20,488 nt of DNA from Oscillospiraceae bacterium (lineage in GTDB: Bacteria > Bacillota > Clostridia > Oscillospirales > Oscillospiraceae), in NCBI GenBank assembly GCA_016295225.1, contig JAEDLP010000020.1, positions 1-20,488 of the forward strand. The letters run 5' to 3'. Below, in pieces: positions 8,113 through 14,147 of this stretch. The notes beneath the pieces were generated by a model. The model searched no databases. It was not told the DNA's origin and worked only from the letters and a program-made list of their open reading frames with translations. Every line of letters begins with the position of its first letter. The first letter of the stretch is position 1. The translations under genes and the position numbers were made by a program.

Positions 8113-8164
8113 CAAAAAAAGTCAGAAGGAGGGCGGGACAAAAAAGTTTGTCCCGCCCTCCTTC
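8113..8164 (-). terminator. 18-bp hairpin with T7 run (terminator upstream of spoIIGA)
   Basis: A perfect 18-bp stem (8125-8142 with 8147-8164) closes a 4-base loop. Read on the minus strand it is followed by TGAC and seven Ts (8120-8114), so it should end transcripts coming from the small gene at 8230-8535. It lies just before the spoIIGA -10 element. There is no T-run on the plus-strand side. Confidence 0.85.
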
Positions 8165-8173
8165 GGTCAAATC

Positions 8174-8213
8174 AGCGGAAAAGACCCGCCCTGGGAGACG
8201 AGTCTTTTCCGCT
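8174..8213 (-). repeat. 12-bp inverted repeat preceding the terminator
   Basis: Perfect arms AGCGGAAAAGAC (8174-8185) and GTCTTTTCCGCT (8202-8213) with a 16-base spacer. It lies 16 bases after the stop of the 8230-8535 gene and 9 bases before the terminator hairpin. On the minus strand AGGGCGGG, which spans the loop edge of this repeat, equals part of the left arm of the terminator stem, so it could compete for the same partner. Confidence 0.75.
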
Positions 8214-8229
8214 TCACACCATCAATTGG

Positions 8230-8535
8230 TTATGCATTCACACTGTCCAGAACAGCGTCCCGGAAGTGCAGTGGGGACAGCTGCAGGTGGTTAAACCGCT
8301 CGGCCAGGTGAAGAACATTGTCACAGCTGGGGGAGATATCCTCAATCATATCTATCTGAATCCAGGTTCCCATACAATCGCCCAGACACTGGAGGCCATA
8401 GGTCATATAGTCCTGGGCCTTGTCCTTGATCAGACTACAGACGGTTTGATATCGCACAGCGGCAGGCACCGCCATGGCCAGGTTTCCCATCATGGCTGCA
8501 TTCCCACGCTCGTCGTGCCGTTCCATTCCTCTCAC
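8230..8535 (-). CDS. Hypothetical protein, small, function unknown
   Basis: I do not recognise this 101-residue product. It is predicted mostly helical and soluble, with cysteines at about residues 33, 50, 54 and 71, and no signal peptide or membrane segment. It is probably a real gene: a strong AAAGGAGG sits 8 bases before the GTG start, a promoter with an extended -10 lies upstream, and a terminator follows. An in-frame ATG three codons in (MERHDERG) is an alternative start, but the ribosome binding site favours GTG. It is divergent from the XRE regulator at 8730 with 194 bases between, a common layout for a regulator and its target. Confidence 0.6.
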   Translation of the reverse strand: MRGMERHDERGNAAMMGNLAMAVPAAVRYQTVCSLIKDKAQDYMTYGLQCLGDCMGTWIQIDMIEDISPSCDNVLHLAERFNHLQLSPLHFRDAVLDSVNA

Positions 8536-8585
8536 AAATATGGCCTCCTTTCAAAAGTTGTGCTTTACATCATCCAGAAAAGGAT

Positions 8586-8603
8586 GGTATACTGTTCGAT
8601 ACC
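8586..8603. promoter_or_regulatory. Possible operator GGTAT-N8-ATACC
   Basis: A 5-bp inverted repeat (8586-8590 with 8599-8603) overlaps the end of the -10 element and the predicted transcription start of the minus-strand gene at 8535. The position suits a repressor site, but 5-bp arms occur often by chance. Confidence 0.3.
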
Positions 8604-8631
8604 TTATAACATGTATCTTTTTATGAGGCAA
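8603..8631 (-). promoter_or_regulatory. Promoter of the small hypothetical gene
   Basis: Minus strand: TTGCCT (8631-8626), a 17-base spacer, TATAAG (8608-8603), with a TGT extension directly before the -10. The leader would be about 60 bases. Confidence 0.55.
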
Positions 8632-8710
8632 TGGTAGTCTATTCGCCGGAATCCGTCAATGGCAGATATTCATGCAGCTTTTGAACCGCCCTCATTTTTA
8701 ATAAAATCCA

Positions 8711-8726
8711 TTATCACAGGTGATAA
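8711..8726 (+). promoter_or_regulatory. Perfect 16-base palindrome over the leader of the XRE regulator
   Basis: TTATCAC-AG-GTGATAA is a perfect 7-bp inverted repeat ending 3 bases before the ATG at 8730. It contains the only Shine-Dalgarno-like sequence (AGGTGA). Its size and symmetry suit an XRE-family operator, and as RNA it could also mask the ribosome binding site. Either role would mean autoregulation; this is inference from position. Confidence 0.5.
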
Positions 8727-8729
8727 ACT

Positions 8730-9113
8730 ATGATTTCCAACCAGCTGAAGCTTTTAAAAGAGAGACGAAAGCTCACCAACCAGCAGCTGTCCGACCTCTC
8801 CGGCGTCCCCATCGGTACCATCAACCGAATCATGGCCGGCCAGACAGACAACCCCAGTTTTCAAACCGTCTGCGACATCGTTATGGCCATGGATGGTTCG
8901 CTGGATGAGCTGGTGGGCATCAAGGAGGAAACCCTCCAAGAAAAGAAGGCTGCCAACAAGGAAATCATTCAGCTCTATGAAAGCATGCTGGACAACAAGG
9001 AGAAGTGGATGCACCGACTCTTCGTTTGCTGCTGCATCCTGATGGCAGTGCTCATCGGCATCGTGATCTTCGACCTGACGAACCCCCAAATTGGTTTCTT
9101 CCAGGGACGCTGA
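8730..9113 (+). CDS. Membrane-anchored XRE-family transcriptional regulator
   Basis: A 127-residue protein with an N-terminal XRE/Cro helix-turn-helix (about residues 4-62; RKLTNQQLSDLSGVPIGTIN is the DNA-binding part), a charged helix that may form a coiled coil (about 65-93), one membrane segment (about 96-114, with three adjacent cysteines at its start), and a short outside tail. This layout suggests a regulator tethered to the membrane. The start ATG is weakly served by AGGTGA, which sits inside a perfect palindrome. It is divergent from the hypothetical gene at 8230-8535, its most likely target besides itself. What signal it senses is unknown. Confidence 0.85.
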   Translation: MISNQLKLLKERRKLTNQQLSDLSGVPIGTINRIMAGQTDNPSFQTVCDIVMAMDGSLDELVGIKEETLQEKKAANKEIIQLYESMLDNKEKWMHRLFVCCCILMAVLIGIVIFDLTNPQIGFFQGR

Positions 9114-9134
9114 TCTACTTCATCTTCATACACA

Positions 9135-9164
9135 AAAATGGCTGCCGGTACCGGCAGCCATTTT
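9135..9164. terminator. Bidirectional terminator (30-base perfect palindrome)
   Basis: A 30-base perfect palindrome centred on GGTACC forms a stem of about 13 bp with a GTAC loop, flanked by A and T runs on both sides. It lies between the convergent XRE and dehydrogenase genes and can serve both. Confidence 0.88.
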
Positions 9165-9180
9165 GTTTCTCCACTCGGAA

Positions 9181-10041
9181 TCACTGGTAATGTTTGATGA
9201 GGGCCTGGGTCCCCAGGTCACCGTACCCCTCCCCTTCCAGGTTCTTATAGTTTTCCAAAACCTGAGCCAGAATATCCAGCGTGATTCCGCTGCGCCGGGC
9301 CTCCTCCAGAGCCAGCCCCATGTCCTTGACAAAGTGCTTCAGGAAGAACCCAGGCGCATAATCCCCTGCCACGATTTTTTCACCAAAAGCATCCAGCTGC
9401 TTGCTGCCGGCTGCGCCAGTGGCAAGGGAACTGATCAGCACATGGGGGTCCAACCCCTTAGCCTTGGCATAGGTCAGCGCCTCGCAGACGCCGGACAGGG
9501 TTCCCGCGATCATAATCTGGTTGGCCATTTTTGCATGCTGGCCGCAGCCGGCCTTGCCCTGATGGTTGATGTTGGTGCCCATGGCTTGGAACAGGGGCAT
9601 GCAGGCCTCGAAATCCTCCTGCTCGCCCCCCACCAGGATGGACAGGGTCCCCGCTTTGGCGCCGGTGTCCCCGCCAGTCACAGGGGCGTCCACCACACGG
9701 TAACCCCGCTTGACGCCCTCCGCATAGAGCTTCTCCGCCAGCGCAGGGCTAGTGGTGGTCATGTCAATCAGGTATGCGCCAAGCTCCGCGCTGTCCAGGA
9801 TATTGCCGGGGATAAAATAGACTTCCTCCACGTCCTTCGGAAAACCTACCATCGTGATCACAGCCTCACAGCCCTTGACACAGTCGCCGATGGTGTCATG
9901 GAAAACCGCCCCTTCCCCGATGACGTCCTCCACCTTGGCCCGGGTGCGGGCATAAATGTGCAGTTCAAACCCGGCTTTCATCAGATTGCGGACCATGGAC
10001 TTCCCCATAATGCCTACGCCGATCCACGCAACTTTTTTCAT
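9181..10041 (-). CDS. NAD(P)-dependent beta-hydroxyacid dehydrogenase (3-hydroxyisobutyrate dehydrogenase family)
   Basis: Soluble oxidoreductase of 286 residues, the usual family length, that probably interconverts a small beta-hydroxyacid and its semialdehyde or keto form. Seen: the Rossmann motif GVGIMG (residues 8-13), the substrate-binding block DAPVTGGDTGAKAGTLSILVGG (118-139), the catalytic lysine K171 in GCGQHAKMANQ, and a second conserved lysine region near K235-K239 (GFFLKHFVKD). Residue R31 soon after the second strand (IYART) hints at NADP preference, as in glyoxylate/succinic semialdehyde reductases, but this is inference. GGGAGG precedes the ATG by about 8 bases. It stands alone on the minus strand; the substrate is not indicated by neighbours. 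Confidence 0.88.
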   Translation of the reverse strand: MKKVAWIGVGIMGKSMVRNLMKAGFELHIYARTRAKVEDVIGEGAVFHDTIGDCVKGCEAVITMVGFPKDVEEVYFIPGNILDSAELGAYLIDMTTTSPALAEKLYAEGVKRGYRVVDAPVTGGDTGAKAGTLSILVGGEQEDFEACMPLFQAMGTNINHQGKAGCGQHAKMANQIMIAGTLSGVCEALTYAKAKGLDPHVLISSLATGAAGSKQLDAFGEKIVAGDYAPGFFLKHFVKDMGLALEEARRSGITLDILAQVLENYKNLEGEGYGDLGTQALIKHYQ

Positions 10042-10109
10042 ATCGAATCCTCCCTTGGCGTTCTCTTTATTGATATTGTACCATGTTTCTCAAGGGTTGA
10101 AAAGAAAAA

Positions 10110-10135
10110 CAAGGACGGGATCATTCCCGTCCTTG
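10110..10135 (-). terminator. Terminator of the Ig-like membrane protein gene
   Basis: A perfect 11-bp stem (10110-10120 with 10125-10135) closes a 4-base loop. On the minus strand it is followed by five Ts, C, then four Ts. It lies 13 bases after the stop at 10149. Confidence 0.88.
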
Positions 10136-10148
10136 CTGTATGCTTGTC

Positions 10149-11492
10149 TCAAGCGGTTCCTTCTGCAGGACTCTGGCCGGTGATATCACTGTCCAGGTCG
10201 CCGCCGCCTTCAGTCTCTCCACCGTTGGTCCCTTCGGTGCCGCCGCCAGTATTGCCCCCGGTACCGCCGGTGTTGCCGGAGGTTCCGGTGTCGCCAGGAT
10301 CAGGCTGCACAGCGCCTTCCTCCGGCTCGGTGCCAGTAGACTGGCTCTCATCGTGATTGTTGTTGTCGGGATTCTCCACCACTGTGACCACAATCTCCGC
10401 AGTCTTCTCGCCAGCGGTTGCCTTAATGATGGCGGAACCCACGTCGCGGCCCGTGATAACGCCGTTCTTATCCACCATAGCCACAGAGGAGTCGCTGCTG
10501 CTCCAGGTGATCTTAGCGGGTTTCATGTTGTCCGACTCCATTTCCACGGTAGCCTGGACTGTGTAAGATTCACCGGATTTGATCTCCACAGTCTCCTGGC
10601 CCACCTTGATGTTCACAACGCCGGGAGCCACATCCACCACCATGACAGTCTTTTGGATGGTCTCGCCGTTGATGTTAGCGGCAATGGTAGCGGAACCCTC
10701 CTTCTTCGCGGTGAGTGTGCAGGTCTCCCCGTTGCCATCCACGGAAACCACGTTGTTCTCGCTACTGCCCCAAGTGATCTCGTATTCCTCAGCAGCAGAC
10801 AACCCTGTGATGCTGGCCGTGGTGGATTCGCCCACCACAATGGTCTGGGAATCCAGTTCGATCTCATAGTCACTTTTATCGCCGCCGATAAAGGACTTGA
10901 TAATCAGGGCCGCCAGAATGATCAGAACCAGGCCCAGTACGATGGGCACCAACTGGATATTCTTCTTCCGCTTCTGGGGGGAACCTCTCCGGCCGTCGGA
11001 AGGACGCCGGCCAGAGGAAGACCCCTTTCGGCCACTTCCGCTCCGGGAACCGGAAGAACTGCGGGAACGACTGTCGTAGGAAGAGCGGCGGTCAGAACCC
11101 CCCCGGCTGCTACCATAGTGGGAAGGAGACCGACCTGAAGAACTGCGGGAACCGCCGCCGCTGGGCTTTCTCCGGACGCCGCTGCGGTCGTCCCAGTTGG
11201 GGGCAGTGCGCTCCCAGTCCAGCTGATCAAAATCGTCGTAGTAGCCCTGGTTTCGGGTGCTGTACCGGTCGGAAGACCGGTAATCCCGGCTATAACCCCG
11301 GTCGTAGCTGCTGTAGCCCCGGTCGTAGTCCCGGTCATAGCCGCTATAGCCGCGGTCATAGTCTCTGCTGCTGTAGCTCCGGTCATAATCGCGGCTGCTG
11401 TAATCCCGGCCACCGGAAGAGCGGCGGTCAGAGTTCCGGGTACTGCCGCGAGAAGACCGGCTGCTGTATTCGTCAAATTCATCGTATCGCAT
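10149..11492 (-). CDS. Membrane protein with disordered R/S/Y/D-rich N-terminus and two Ig-like (BIG2) domains
   Basis: A 447-residue protein of unknown function. Residues 1-175 are low-complexity: imperfect repeats of SSRDYDRGYS type (about 29-78), then R/S/G-rich sequence ending in a basic QKRKK. One membrane segment follows (about 182-202), then two bacterial Ig-like group 2 domains (about 209-287 and 291-372, with ITWSSSDSSVAMVDKNGVITG typical of the fold), and a G/T/E-rich tail. With no signal peptide and the basic residues before the membrane segment, the disordered part is probably cytoplasmic and the Ig domains outside. The frame is open 29 codons further upstream, but the start at 11492 is preferred because AGGAGG lies 11 bases ahead and the extra residues look non-protein-like. 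It is transcribed divergently from the epimerase-fold gene. Confidence 0.82.
   Translation of the reverse strand: MRYDEFDEYSSRSSRGSTRNSDRRSSGGRDYSSRDYDRSYSSRDYDRGYSGYDRDYDRGYSSYDRGYSRDYRSSDRYSTRNQGYYDDFDQLDWERTAPNWDDRSGVRRKPSGGGSRSSSGRSPSHYGSSRGGSDRRSSYDSRSRSSSGSRSGSGRKGSSSGRRPSDGRRGSPQKRKKNIQLVPIVLGLVLIILAALIIKSFIGGDKSDYEIELDSQTIVVGESTTASITGLSAAEEYEITWGSSENNVVSVDGNGETCTLTAKKEGSATIAANINGETIQKTVMVVDVAPGVVNIKVGQETVEIKSGESYTVQATVEMESDNMKPAKITWSSSDSSVAMVDKNGVITGRDVGSAIIKATAGEKTAEIVVTVVENPDNNNHDESQSTGTEPEEGAVQPDPGDTGTSGNTGGTGGNTGGGTEGTNGGETEGGGDLDSDITGQSPAEGTA
11259..11408 (-). repeat. Degenerate tandem coding repeat (RDYDRGYS type)
   Basis: About 150 bases encode some seven imperfect copies of a 6-9 residue unit rich in R, D, Y, S and G. 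At DNA level copies of CGGTCATAG/CGGTCGTAG recur at 12-30 base intervals on the plus strand. It is in frame within the Ig-like membrane protein gene and likely varies in copy number between strains. Confidence 0.7.
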
Positions 11493-11567
11493 AAAAAAAT
11501 CATCCTCCTGACCTTCGTCCAAAGGGAATGGAAATAGACTATTTCTGCATTTTACATATTTCATGTC

Positions 11568-11596
11568 ATTATAACACATCTCGTCTCATGTGGAAA
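11568..11596 (-). promoter_or_regulatory. Promoter of the Ig-like membrane protein gene
   Basis: Minus strand: TTTCCA (11596-11591), a 17-base spacer, a perfect TATAAT (11573-11568) with a TGT extension just before it. The leader is about 70 bases. The weak -35 is offset by the extended -10. Confidence 0.6.
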
Positions 11597-11662
11597 CACC
11601 CAATTTGTAAAGATTCTGCAAAATATTGTCACCTTTGTTAGGCAGAATCCCTTTCCACCAGC

Positions 11663-11691
11663 TTTACCAGGACCGGATTTTGTGCTACAAT
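11663..11691 (+). promoter_or_regulatory. Promoter of the epimerase-fold gene
   Basis: TTTACC (11663-11668), a 17-base spacer, TACAAT (11686-11691) preceded by TGC, an extended -10. The leader to the ATG at 11754 is about 55 bases and has no strong Shine-Dalgarno sequence. Confidence 0.55.
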
Positions 11692-11753
11692 GTTCGTAAA
11701 AGTCCTTTGTTTTCAAGAGTCTTCTCACCCCATTACAGAAAAGAGCGCTGCTT

Positions 11754-12548
11754 ATGAAACTGTCTGTTCAAGTCGTGAACCCCGCCGGGAACACCACTCT
11801 TTTGGTGCAGACCCCCGTGCCTCAGGAGGATCGCCGGGAGGTGGCCGCCCGTCTTCTGTCCATCCGGGAGCTTCAAGGCCAGCAGGTTGCTTTTCTTGTC
11901 CCACCCACGAGAGATGGTGTCATCCGCCTGGAAACGGTGGACAACGCATTCTGCGGCAACGCCCTGCGCTCTGCCGGCCTGTCTTACGCCGCCCAGCGGG
12001 GCTTCCGGCGGGAGCAAAAGTTCCCGGTGGAGATCAGCGGCTGCGGCCAAGCCCTCACCGTCCAGGTGAATCCTCTCACCAGCCAGATTTGGGCGGAAAC
12101 CCCCGTCCCCCAGGAGATCGCCAAGTGTACCCTCTTTGGGGAATCTGCCCGGGCGGTGCTTCTCCCCGGCATTGTCCTCGGCGTCACCCAGACTTCCCGG
12201 GACATGGGCGAAGAACAAATCCGTAAAGCCCTTCTGGAACTCTGTAAAACCTTCTCCACTCCGGCCGCCGGGGTCCTCTTTTGGAAGTTCCGGGAGAAAT
12301 CCATGATTCCCGCCGTTTACGCCAAGGACGCCGACGCCTTGCTGTTTCCCGGCAGCTCCGCCTCAGGCGCCGCCGCCATAGCCGCCTTGAACGCCATAGG
12401 CGCAGGAAAAAACGGGACTTACAAGCTGGACGTCCGCCAGCCCGGCGGCGTCATTTCCACCTCTGCCACCGTGCAGAACGGCAAGCTCCAAAAGATCTCC
12501 ATCGGCGGCAAGGTTCTCCTGGGCCCCACATACGACGTAGAATTCTAA
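11754..12548 (+). CDS. Diaminopimelate epimerase-fold protein, putative amino-acid racemase or relative
   Basis: A 264-residue protein with features of the DapF/proline racemase superfamily: NPAGNTTLLV near the N-terminus and DNAFCGNALRSAG (C67), the first catalytic cysteine motif of DapF. At the second site, where DapF has ACGTG/ACGSG, this protein reads SSASGAAA (about residues 201-208), so the second cysteine appears replaced by serine. It is therefore not a standard two-cysteine epimerase; it could use a serine, catalyse another proton transfer or isomerisation, or only bind ligand. It is not the housekeeping dapF on this evidence. The ribosome binding site is weak (AAAAGAGC). It is monocistronic, with an upstream promoter and a downstream terminator. 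Confidence 0.7.
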   Translation: MKLSVQVVNPAGNTTLLVQTPVPQEDRREVAARLLSIRELQGQQVAFLVPPTRDGVIRLETVDNAFCGNALRSAGLSYAAQRGFRREQKFPVEISGCGQALTVQVNPLTSQIWAETPVPQEIAKCTLFGESARAVLLPGIVLGVTQTSRDMGEEQIRKALLELCKTFSTPAAGVLFWKFREKSMIPAVYAKDADALLFPGSSASGAAAIAALNAIGAGKNGTYKLDVRQPGGVISTSATVQNGKLQKISIGGKVLLGPTYDVEF

Positions 12549-12559
12549 ACGACAAAAGA

Positions 12560-12586
12560 GCCTTCCTCTCGGAAGGCCCTTTTTTT
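12560..12586. terminator. Terminator between the epimerase-fold gene and the amino-acid ABC operon
   Basis: Seven-bp stem GCCTTCC/GGAAGGC with a TCTC loop, followed on the plus strand by CC and T7. An upstream AAAA on the plus strand gives a short U-tract for the convergent minus-strand operon, whose last stop is at 12611. Confidence 0.82.
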
Positions 12587-12610
12587 GATGGAAACAAGAC
12601 AGGAGGAAAC

Positions 12611-13378
12611 TCAGCCGCTGAACTTATCCAGGAACTGACGGGTACGGGGGTGCTTGGGGTTGCCGAAGACCTCGGAGGGGGGACCCTCCTCCACCACCAC
12701 GCCCCCGTCCATGAACATGACCTGGTCGGCCACATCCCGGGCGAACTCCATCTCGTGGGTGACGATGATCATGGTGGTGTGCTGGTCGGCCAGCCCACGG
12801 ATGACCTTCAAGACCTCGCCGGTAAGTTCGGGGTCCAGGGCGGAGGTGGGCTCGTCAAAGCAGAGGATATCCGGCTTCATGGCCAGGGCCCGGGCGATGG
12901 CCACCCGTTGCTTCTGACCGCCGGAGAGCTGATGGGGATAGTTTCCCATGCGGTCGCTGAGGCCCATCATCGCCAGGAGCTGCGCCCCCTCCTTACGGAT
13001 GTCCTCCACCTTCTCTCCGGTCTTCTCGCTCTTGGCCATGAGTTCCCGGGCCAGGGTGACGTTTTCCAGGGCGGTATACTGGGGGAAGAGGTTGAAGTCC
13101 TGGAATACCAGACCGAAGTGGAGCCGCTTCCGGCGGATCTCATTCTCCTTCCGGGTCTCCGGGTCTGCCGCGTCAAAGAGGACCTCCCCCTTGACGGAAA
13201 TGGTGCCGGTATCGGGAGTCTCCAGGAAGTTCAGGCACCGCAGGAGGGTGGTTTTCCCGCTGCCGGAGGAGCCGATAATGGCCAGAACCTGGCCCGCTTC
13301 CAGGGAGAAGCTGATATCTTCCAGCACCCGGGTGGCGCCGAAATGCTTTTCAATGTGCTGTACGTCTAAGATAGCCAT
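12611..13378 (-). CDS. Amino-acid ABC transporter ATP-binding protein (GlnQ/HisP family)
   Basis: ATPase of a polar amino-acid importer, 255 residues, the usual length. Seen: Walker A GSSGSGKTT (36-44), Q-loop FQDFNLFP (92-99), signature LSGGQKQR (151-158), Walker B ILCFDEP (171-177), and H-loop H208 in VTHEMEF. It is the last gene of a three-gene minus-strand operon. Its Shine-Dalgarno AAGGAGG overlaps the permease stop codon, 12 bases before the ATG, so expression is probably coupled. The transported amino acid cannot be told from the ATPase. Confidence 0.93.
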   Translation of the reverse strand: MAILDVQHIEKHFGATRVLEDISFSLEAGQVLAIIGSSGSGKTTLLRCLNFLETPDTGTISVKGEVLFDAADPETRKENEIRRKRLHFGLVFQDFNLFPQYTALENVTLARELMAKSEKTGEKVEDIRKEGAQLLAMMGLSDRMGNYPHQLSGGQKQRVAIARALAMKPDILCFDEPTSALDPELTGEVLKVIRGLADQHTTMIIVTHEMEFARDVADQVMFMDGGVVVEEGPPSEVFGNPKHPRTRQFLDKFSG

Positions 13379-13390
13379 AAGGACGCCTCC

Positions 13391-14044
13391 TTAGCGGAAG
13401 TAGTCGAGCTTGCGCTCGAGGAAGTTGAAGAAGATGGTGAGGATACCCACGAAGAGCAGGTAGAACACGCCGGTGTAGAACAGGGGCCACACCAGACCGC
13501 TGGACTTCATGAAGGAGTATCCGGTGAAGGTCAGCTCATACACGGCGATGATGCGGGCCAGGGAGGTGTCCTTGACCAGGGTGATGATCTCGTTGGACAT
13601 GGGAGGCACAATGCGCTTGATCATCTGCATGAGGGTGATCTTGAAGAAGATCTGGCTCTTGGTCATGCCCAGAACCTGGCCGGCCTCCCGCTGGCCCACG
13701 GGGACGCTCTGGATGCCGCCGCGATAGATCACGGAGAAATAGCAGGCGTAGTTCAGGGCGAAAGCCACCACCGTGGCCATCATACGTCCCGTGTCGCCGC
13801 TGGGCCAGACGCGGTAGCCCAGGATGCCGGGGATGTAGAAGAAGCCGATGAGCTGGAGCATCAGGGGGGTGCCGCGGACGATCCAGACCAGGGTATTGCA
13901 CAGCCAGCGGACGGGCGTAAATTTGGTCATGGTGCCGAAGGCGATCAGCAGACCCAAAGGCAAGGCGAAGAGCAGGGTCAGAAAAAAGATTTGAACCGTG
14001 CTGCCCAGGCCGGTGAGCAGGGTTTGTGTTACGTTCCAAAGCAT
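13391..14044 (-). CDS. Amino-acid ABC transporter permease (HisM/GlnP family)
   Basis: Membrane subunit of the polar amino-acid importer, 217 residues, with about five membrane segments (roughly 18-40, 58-76, 85-107, 143-165 weak, 184-207). The EAA loop for ATPase docking is REAGQVLGMTKSQIFFKITL (about 125-144), and the conserved N-terminal signature of the family (GLGSTVQIFFLTLLFALPLG) is present. Only one permease gene is present, so it probably forms a homodimer. GAGGAG precedes the ATG by 8 bases. A 103-base gap with a hairpin separates it from the binding-protein gene. Confidence 0.92.
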   Translation of the reverse strand: MLWNVTQTLLTGLGSTVQIFFLTLLFALPLGLLIAFGTMTKFTPVRWLCNTLVWIVRGTPLMLQLIGFFYIPGILGYRVWPSGDTGRMMATVVAFALNYACYFSVIYRGGIQSVPVGQREAGQVLGMTKSQIFFKITLMQMIKRIVPPMSNEIITLVKDTSLARIIAVYELTFTGYSFMKSSGLVWPLFYTGVFYLLFVGILTIFFNFLERKLDYFR

Positions 14045-14076
14045 GGAAAAAACTCCTCTGTCTTTCTATAAGCCGC

Positions 14077-14112
14077 CCAAAGGCAGAGAGCGAGACCGCC
14101 CTCTGCCTTTGG
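14077..14112 (-). repeat. Intercistronic hairpin between binding-protein and permease genes
   Basis: A 12-bp stem (14077-14088 with 14101-14112) with a 12-base loop. It is not followed by a T-run on the minus strand, so it is unlikely to terminate fully. Such structures often protect the 3' end of the binding-protein mRNA and raise its level relative to the transporter; that role is inferred. Confidence 0.65.
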
Positions 14113-14147
14113 AGTTTATTTGGATTTGGATTGGAAAGGGATTTCCA

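Noticed and set aside
8057..8170. Longer N-terminus for SpoIIGA
   Set aside because: It would encode the terminator hairpin; the conserved family start and the GGGAGGG site support 8056.
6566..8311. A 581-codon plus-strand frame across sigE and spoIIGA
   Set aside because: It runs antisense through two conserved sporulation genes and the terminator; the product is P/Q/H-rich without domains.
9091..10356. 421-codon plus-strand frame antisense to the dehydrogenase
   Set aside because: It runs through a terminator palindrome and shows no domain; the minus-strand gene has all its catalytic motifs.
11493..11579. 29-codon N-terminal extension of the Ig-like membrane protein
   Set aside because: The upstream ATG lies at the -10 region of the predicted promoter and has no ribosome binding site; AGGAGG serves the ATG at 11492.
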